Below, one piece after another: positions 6,449-10,751 of a stretch of 10,751 nt of DNA. The DNA is from an uncultured Collinsella sp. Lineage in GTDB: Bacteria; Actinomycetota; Coriobacteriia; Coriobacteriales; Coriobacteriaceae. Within the stretch, counting starts at the first letter, position 1, and every line of letters begins with the position of its first letter. The stretch covers positions 1-10,751 of the forward strand of contig CAUDDU010000013.1 in assembly GCA_958448375.1 (NCBI GenBank), written 5' to 3'. Both the position numbers and the translations under genes were made by a program. The notes under the pieces are model-generated. The model was not told the origin of the DNA. It saw nothing but the letters and a program-made list of their open reading frames with translations, and did not search any database.

Positions 6449-7537
6449 CTACCTTTCCGTACAGCTAATGCAGGGGTCGATGGTCAGGATAATCATGGGC
6501 ACGTTGGCAAGGAGCACGCCCTGCAGTGCATGCGTCAGACCCGCCAGATTTTGCGACGTCGGCGTGCGCACACGGAAGCGGTCCAGATTCTTGGTGCCGT
6601 TGCCGCGCACATAGTAGTACGCCTCGCCGCGCGGCTGTTCAATCACAACCTCGCCGCGCGCGCCGTCGGCCGGAGTAAGCTTGGTGCGCCCGCCGATGCC
6701 GTCGTGCGGAATCTTGCCGACAAGCTCCTTGATAATGTCCATGGCCTGCGTGACCTCGGCACAACGCACCTGGCAGCGGGCATAGCAGTCGCCATCGGTA
6801 GCAACGATGGGCTCAAATGCAGCCAGGTCCGCATAGGCACCGTCACCGAACATGCGCACGTCGTAATCCACGCCCGAGGCGCGGCCGAACGGGCCGACCA
6901 TCGAAAGCTCCAGTGCATCTTTCTTGCTGATCACGCCCACGCCATGCAGGCGCTCGCCGCAGCTGGCGTCGTCCAAAAACGTATGCACCAGGGTCTCGTA
7001 GTCGGGGCGCATGGCGTCGAGCGTCTGGACAATGCCCGCCAGCTCGGAGTCCTCAATGTCGTGCTTAAGGCCGCCGATCTCGTTAATCGAAAGGATCACG
7101 CGGCCGCCGCAGGTGCTCTCGAAGATCTTGAGAATCTGCTCGCGCAGGGTCCACGACCGATAGAACAGCGCCTCAAAGCCAAAGGCATCGGCGAGCAGGC
7201 CCAGCCACAGCAGGTGCGAGTGAATGCGCGAAAGCTCGTGCAAAATGGTACGGATATACTGCACGCGGCCGGGCACCTCGATGTCGAGCATGCGTTCGCA
7301 GACGCTGGCATAGCCGCAGCTGTGGCCCACGGCGCAGATGCCGCAGATGCGCTCGGCGATGTAACCAAACTGGTGCATGTCGCGCTTTTCGGTGAGCTTC
7401 TCGAGTCCGCGGTGCACAAAGCCGATCTGCGGAATTGCCTCGATAACACGGTCGTCATCGATCACCAGGTCCAGATGAAGCGGCTCGGGCAGCACCGGGT
7501 GCTGCGGGCCAAACGGAATGACGGAGCGATGTGCCAT
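6449..7537 (-). CDS. echE: [NiFe] hydrogenase large (catalytic) subunit, group 4 Ech type
   Basis: This 362-aa protein is the NuoD-like catalytic subunit that binds the Ni-Fe centre and makes or consumes H2. The L1 motif RICGICAVGHS has C65 and C68. The C-terminal L2 motif DPCISC has C356 and C359. Together they give the four cysteine ligands, which respiratory complex I lacks. GPQHP near residues 10-14 and HRGLEK near 42-47 are shared with the NuoD family. The protein ends two residues after the L2 CT pair (TER), so it lacks the C-terminal peptide that an endopeptidase removes in HycE and most other hydrogenases. M. barkeri EchE is likewise described as lacking an extension. AGGAGG lies 10 nt before the ATG, inside the end of the upstream gene. 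There is no HycE-like N-terminal fusion, because the NuoC-like part is a separate gene (7543-8253). Confidence 0.92.
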   Translation of the reverse strand: MAHRSVIPFGPQHPVLPEPLHLDLVIDDDRVIEAIPQIGFVHRGLEKLTEKRDMHQFGYIAERICGICAVGHSCGYASVCERMLDIEVPGRVQYIRTILHELSRIHSHLLWLGLLADAFGFEALFYRSWTLREQILKIFESTCGGRVILSINEIGGLKHDIEDSELAGIVQTLDAMRPDYETLVHTFLDDASCGERLHGVGVISKKDALELSMVGPFGRASGVDYDVRMFGDGAYADLAAFEPIVATDGDCYARCQVRCAEVTQAMDIIKELVGKIPHDGIGGRTKLTPADGARGEVVIEQPRGEAYYYVRGNGTKNLDRFRVRTPTSQNLAGLTHALQGVLLANVPMIILTIDPCISCTER

Positions 7538-7542
7538 GGACC

Positions 7543-8253
7543 TTACGCCTCCTTTTCCTGCTTGTCGCGGGCGGCCTTGGCGGCAAGCGCCGCGCGGACC
7601 TTGGCCGCTTTCTCGGGATCCATGGCGGCGAGCTTTGCCTCCATCTCGGCAGCCTTGAGCGCGGCCTTCGCAGCAGCCTCATCGTGCTGAGCATCGGAGC
7701 CGGCAGCCGCAGCGGGCTGAGCGACGGCAGCGCCCACAGCATCGCCAGCGCCTTCCCCTGCAGCAGCCGCGGCAGCGACGGCCTTCTCGGCCGCGGCCTT
7801 GCGCGCCTCGGCCTCGGCAGCGGCACGGACCTTCATGGCTTTCTCGCGCGCGGTCTTCACCTCGGGCGTGATGACGCTCATGGGCTCGGCAGTCGAAACC
7901 TGGTAGAAAAAGCCCTTAAAGTCGATCTGCATATCGGTGATGGCAAGACCAAACAGGTCATGCGCCTCGTTCTCAAACGGGAACACCGCGGGATAGTACG
8001 AGCTGATGGACGGAATCTCCTGGTACTGGTCGATGCCCTCAACCACCAGGTTCTCAATCGCATAGCTGCCGTCCTGCGCAATATGCTCCTGAGCAGCACG
8101 AACGTTGATAAACGTATAGACCAAGCGATACGAGCCGTCGTCGACATTGCGCTCGGCGTGCATTTGCACAAAGCGCGCGCCGACGCCCTTAAGCGCCTGG
8201 ACATGCGACAGGAGCTCCTCGATCCCGACGGTGGTATAGATAGCCTTTTGCAT
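7543..8253 (-). CDS. echD: Ech-type hydrogenase subunit EchD (NuoC-like) with Ala-rich tail
   Basis: This 236-aa protein has two parts. Residues 1-130 match the NuoC/30-kDa subunit fold that scaffolds the catalytic subunit. The tell-tale stretch is SYYPAVFPFENEAHDLFG at 85-102, the counterpart of the ERE-x-x-DLFG motif of NuoC. Residues 131-236 are low-complexity, dominated by Ala, Lys and Glu. They are predicted to form long helices (about 131-165 and 190-236) around a flexible Gly/Ala/Pro stretch (165-186). Such a tail is not part of the usual NuoC/EchD domain and might mediate assembly or contacts outside the core. The ATG at 8253 shares one base with the stop codon of echC (TAATG), with AAAGGAGG 7 nt upstream. 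Core assignment is confident; the role of the tail is unknown. Confidence 0.85.
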   Translation of the reverse strand: MQKAIYTTVGIEELLSHVQALKGVGARFVQMHAERNVDDGSYRLVYTFINVRAAQEHIAQDGSYAIENLVVEGIDQYQEIPSISSYYPAVFPFENEAHDLFGLAITDMQIDFKGFFYQVSTAEPMSVITPEVKTAREKAMKVRAAAEAEARKAAAEKAVAAAAAAGEGAGDAVGAAVAQPAAAAGSDAQHDEAAAKAALKAAEMEAKLAAMDPEKAAKVRAALAAKAARDKQEKEA

Positions 8254-8816
8254 TACTCGGCCTCCTTTGCAGTGGCGGGCGTCCCAGCAGGCGCGTCGCC
8301 GGCCCCCGCAGCCACAAACCCGTCCTCGCCCAGCTCAACGCCACCGTCCCAGGTAGCGGCACCGCCCACGGTAAGCGGATCGCCGCCAGCGCGCATCACG
8401 GCCTCCTTCTGGTCCAGGACGCCGCACGCCTCCACGATGGCATCGATCACCGTCTCGGGGCGAATGGCGCACCCGGGCGCGTACACGTCCACGGGAATCG
8501 CGCGGTCCACGCCGCCGATCACGTTATAGGCATCGCGGAACACGCCGCCCGAGCACGCGCAGATGCCGCACGCCACCACGCACTTGGGCTCGAGCATCTG
8601 GTTGTAAATCTGGCGCACGACGGGCAGGTTCTGGGCATTGACCGACCCCGTCACCAAAAAGATATCCGCATGCTTGGGGTTGCCGGTGTTGACCACGCCA
8701 AAGCGCTCCGCATCGAACAGCGGCGTGAGCGAGGCCAGCACCTCGATATCGCATCCGTTGCAGCTCGAACCGTCGTAATGAATAACCCACGGCGAGCGCG
8801 ACATTTTATGATCCAT
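8253..8816 (-). CDS. echC: [NiFe] hydrogenase small subunit EchC (NuoB/HycG-like)
   Basis: This 187-aa electron-transfer subunit carries the [4Fe-4S] cluster next to the NiFe site. Likely ligands are C19 and C22 (SSCNGCDIE), C86 (in CGICACSGG) and C116 (YAPGCAIRP), the pattern of group 4 small subunits and NuoB. It has no twin-arginine signal, so the enzyme faces the cytoplasm. The family core ends near residue 140. Residues 141-187 are a Gly/Ala/acidic tail not expected in a minimal NuoB-like protein. The ATG at 8816 is chosen because AGGAGG lies 8 nt upstream; M5 (8804) is an alternative start. That ribosome binding site overlaps the TAG stop of the preceding membrane gene (12-nt gap), which indicates coupled translation. 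Confidence 0.9.
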   Translation of the reverse strand: MDHKMSRSPWVIHYDGSSCNGCDIEVLASLTPLFDAERFGVVNTGNPKHADIFLVTGSVNAQNLPVVRQIYNQMLEPKCVVACGICACSGGVFRDAYNVIGGVDRAIPVDVYAPGCAIRPETVIDAIVEACGVLDQKEAVMRAGGDPLTVGGAATWDGGVELGEDGFVAAGAGDAPAGTPATAKEAE

Positions 8817-8828
8817 GGATGCCGCCTC

Positions 8829-10751
8829 CTAAATAAATACGTCGACGAGGATGGGCATAAGGTTGAGCAGGCCAAACACCAGCGCCACGCCCCATCCGAG
8901 CCTAAAGCAGCTGCGCCAGGTGCTGCGTGCGAAGGTGTTGTCGATCAGGACCTCGACAAAATACGTCGCGGCCATCACGACCAGGGCTACAACCCAGCTC
9001 ACGGGGTTGTCCCAAACAAAGAACATGCCCACCCACATCAAAAACAGCACGGTCTCGCACCAGTGCATAAGGGTCATCTTGGCCAGCGTGCCGCCGCTCA
9101 TCTCGGTGGCGACGCCCTGGACAATCTCCTGATGCGCGTGATGCGAGTACGAAAGGTCAAACGGCGACTTGCGCAGCTTGATGGTAAGCACCGCGAGCAG
9201 CGCCAGGAAAATGGGCGCGCTGTACACGATGATAGGGGCCGACTGCCCCGTCACGGCGATGGAATCAAAGCTGTCGGTGGCAAGGTACAGGCCCACGCTC
9301 ATCAGCAAAACGGCGGGCTCGTAACTCATAACCTGCAGCAACTCACGATCGGCGCCAACCTGGGCAAACGGGCTTTGCGTCGAGGCGGACGCCAACACCA
9401 CAAAGATCGCGGCGAGCGTCACCATAAAAGCGCACAACAGCGTGTTGGAGCCCGACACAAAGATGCCGCCGCCCACCACGGTAAAGATGAGCGCACACGC
9501 CATGTAGGTATCGTCCATGGTGTTTACGCTGGCAGGGGTCTTGCGCAACAGCTTGGCAACGTCGTAGAAGGGTTGCAGCAGGCGCGGGCCTACGCGGCCC
9601 TGCATGCGAGCGGACAGCTTGCGATCGATGCCGTCGATCAGGCCGCCCACAAGCGGTGCTAGCAGGGCAAACGCCACGGTGCCTATAAAGATGCCCAAGA
9701 CGCCCGAACCTTCAAAATACTTGCCGCGCAGCACCGAGGGCGCGCTCATGGCAAGCCGCTCGGGCCCAATCCACGCGCAGCACAGCAGCGCAAACAAGAT
9801 AATGCTGCAGCACACGACGCTACCCGCGGGGCCAATACGCTGCTCGCCAAGGGCGTCCTCCGAGTACCAATTGCGCTTTTCGGCCTTCACCTCGTGTCCC
9901 ATCGAGCCGCGGAAATGGCGGTAATTGTCGGTTCCCACACCCGAAAGATATACGTTTACGTGCGGTTTGTTGCTCACGCGGAACGACGTCAGCAGCACCA
10001 CGGCGATAAAAGCCACGATAACCACCATCAGATACATGGCATCCTTGCCAATAACGTACGGCACGCGGCCAAACACCATGGCCAAGTAAGGCGACACCAG
10101 GCCGCTCGAGATAACCGGGAACGCCACGCAGCACAGAATCAGTAGCGCGGCGATGGTGTTGAGCGCCATCCATTCGGTCTTATGGACATTGACCTCAACG
10201 TTTTGAGCCGTAGGGTCGACGCCCGAAAGCTTGGCAAGCCACTTGCCCCAGAAGAAGAACGTCGCGGCCGAGCCAAAGGCCAGCACCATGATCATGAGCA
10301 CGTTGCCGGTCTGCGCAAACGCCACCAGGGCGCCCCACTTGGACACGAGCATGCCAAACGGCGCCACAAACATGCCCATAATGCCCAGCATCATCAGGCG
10401 CGTCAGGTGCGGCATGCGGCTGAACATACCGTCCATGTCCTCGATGTTGCGGCTGCCGATATGATGCTCGGCCGTGCCCACGCACAGGAACAGCAGCGAC
10501 TTTGCCACCGTATGGAACAGGATCAGAAAGATGGCCGCCCATACGGCCTCGGGCGCGCCGACACCTAGGCAGGCACTGATGAGGCCCAAGTTGGAAATGG
10601 TGGAGTACGCGAGCACGCGTTTGGCGTTGCTCTGTGAGATGGCCATGAGGGCAGCGAGCAAAAACGTGATGGCACCCACACTCGTGACCATAAAGCCGGT
10701 CACGGGATAGATGGCATAGAGCGGGCTCAGCTTGACCATCAGGAACACGCC
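8829..10751 (-). CDS. fused Ech membrane subunit: NuoL-like antiporter (EchA) joined to NuoH-like EchB (5' end missing)
   Basis: The frame is open for 640 codons with no stop and continues past the right edge. Numbering here counts the GTG at 10748 as residue 1. Residues 1-255 match the second half of a NuoL/HyfB/EchA antiporter: KRVLAYSTISNLGLI at 43-57, a lysine at K83 in FHTVAKSLLFL, and K137 in FGMLVSKWG (likely the helix-12 lysine). Two further helices (about 236-257 and 308-328) flank a hydrophilic loop with VYLSGVG. From about 349 the sequence is a complete NuoH/EchB: QGRVGPRLLQPFYDVAKLL at 383-401, DRELLQVMSYEPA at 467-479, and SPFDLSYSHHAHQEIVQG at 528-545. The product would form the ion-translocating arm and the membrane anchor of the hydrogenase. 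By NuoL alignment, roughly 235 N-terminal residues, including the helix-7 lysine, are missing from the window. Confidence 0.88.
   Translation of the reverse strand, partial: GVFLMVKLSPLYAIYPVTGFMVTSVGAITFLLAALMAISQSNAKRVLAYSTISNLGLISACLGVGAPEAVWAAIFLILFHTVAKSLLFLCVGTAEHHIGSRNIEDMDGMFSRMPHLTRLMMLGIMGMFVAPFGMLVSKWGALVAFAQTGNVLMIMVLAFGSAATFFFWGKWLAKLSGVDPTAQNVEVNVHKTEWMALNTIAALLILCCVAFPVISSGLVSPYLAMVFGRVPYVIGKDAMYLMVVIVAFIAVVLLTSFRVSNKPHVNVYLSGVGTDNYRHFRGSMGHEVKAEKRNWYSEDALGEQRIGPAGSVVCCSIILFALLCCAWIGPERLAMSAPSVLRGKYFEGSGVLGIFIGTVAFALLAPLVGGLIDGIDRKLSARMQGRVGPRLLQPFYDVAKLLRKTPASVNTMDDTYMACALIFTVVGGGIFVSGSNTLLCAFMVTLAAIFVVLASASTQSPFAQVGADRELLQVMSYEPAVLLMSVGLYLATDSFDSIAVTGQSAPIIVYSAPIFLALLAVLTIKLRKSPFDLSYSHHAHQEIVQGVATEMSGGTLAKMTLMHWCETVLFLMWVGMFFVWDNPVSWVVALVVMAATYFVEVLIDNTFARSTWRSCFRLGWGVALVFGLLNLMPILVDVFI

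Noticed and set aside
6395..7690. A 431-codon plus-strand open frame opposite the hydrogenase large subunit
   Set aside because: The minus strand carries both hydrogenase CxxC motifs; the plus-strand product has no recognisable domain.
9701..9749. A separate start for echB at the in-frame ATG at 9749
   Set aside because: The upstream frame runs through with no stop, and only a weak GAGCGG precedes the ATG. A continuous fusion is the simpler reading, though internal initiation cannot be excluded.
6100..10751. Respiratory complex I (nuo) rather than a hydrogenase
   Set aside because: The large subunit keeps both NiFe-binding CxxC pairs, the gene order is echABCDEF, and there are no nuoE/F/G-like genes in view.

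Overview
The window looks like chromosome from a high-GC anaerobic actinobacterium, most likely a gut Coriobacteriia of the Collinsella type. This is an inference from four things: GC- and Ala/Arg-rich coding sequence, a leaderless-type promoter, an Ech-type energy-converting [NiFe] hydrogenase, and GGGGAC-rich intergenic repeats. No rRNA or other marker gene is present to confirm it. Most genes read on the minus strand. Only the two-component system reads on the plus strand.

Left edge (1-513): the N-terminal 66 codons of a LolD/MacB-type ABC ATPase run off the left end. Upstream of it lies a symmetric operator-like dyad. A cluster of GGGGAC/GTCCCC repeats in opposing orientation follows, and no gene is supported between 201 and 513.

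Export and sensing module (514-5810): a compact minus-strand operon encodes an ABC-2 type exporter, with an ATPase (2903-3841) and two six-helix permeases (1706-2893 and 514-1719). Divergently transcribed from it are a HisKA_3 (NarX/DesK-type) histidine kinase (4039-5184) and a NarL/LuxR-type response regulator (5181-5810) that overlap by ATGA. The gene set matches the Bacillus LnrJK/LnrLMN (YfiJKLMN) arrangement, in which membrane damage or an amphiphilic drug is sensed and the exporter is induced. The kinase start codon sits 6 nt after a TACAAT -10 box, which suggests a leaderless mRNA.

Convergent intergenic region (5811-6099): no gene is supported. It holds a 154-bp element bounded by 19-bp inverted repeats (18 of 19 pairs match) with nested internal symmetry. 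A perfect 15-bp GC-rich hairpin follows, placed to separate the response regulator from the converging hydrogenase operon.

Hydrogenase operon (6100-10751, minus strand, 5' end beyond the window): the order is NuoL-like/NuoH-like, NuoB-like, NuoC-like, NuoD-like, NuoI-like, which is the echABCDEF order. The catalytic subunit keeps both CxxC pairs that bind the NiFe centre, so this is a hydrogenase rather than respiratory complex I. The enzyme is expected to oxidise reduced ferredoxin, reduce protons to H2 and couple this to ion translocation. Its most striking feature is that the antiporter-like EchA and the NuoH-like EchB are one continuous open frame, and both halves keep family motifs. The EchD-like and EchC-like subunits also carry low-complexity C-terminal tails (Ala/Lys/Glu-rich and Gly/Ala-rich, respectively), and the catalytic subunit ends exactly at its last metal-binding motif, with no cleavable peptide.
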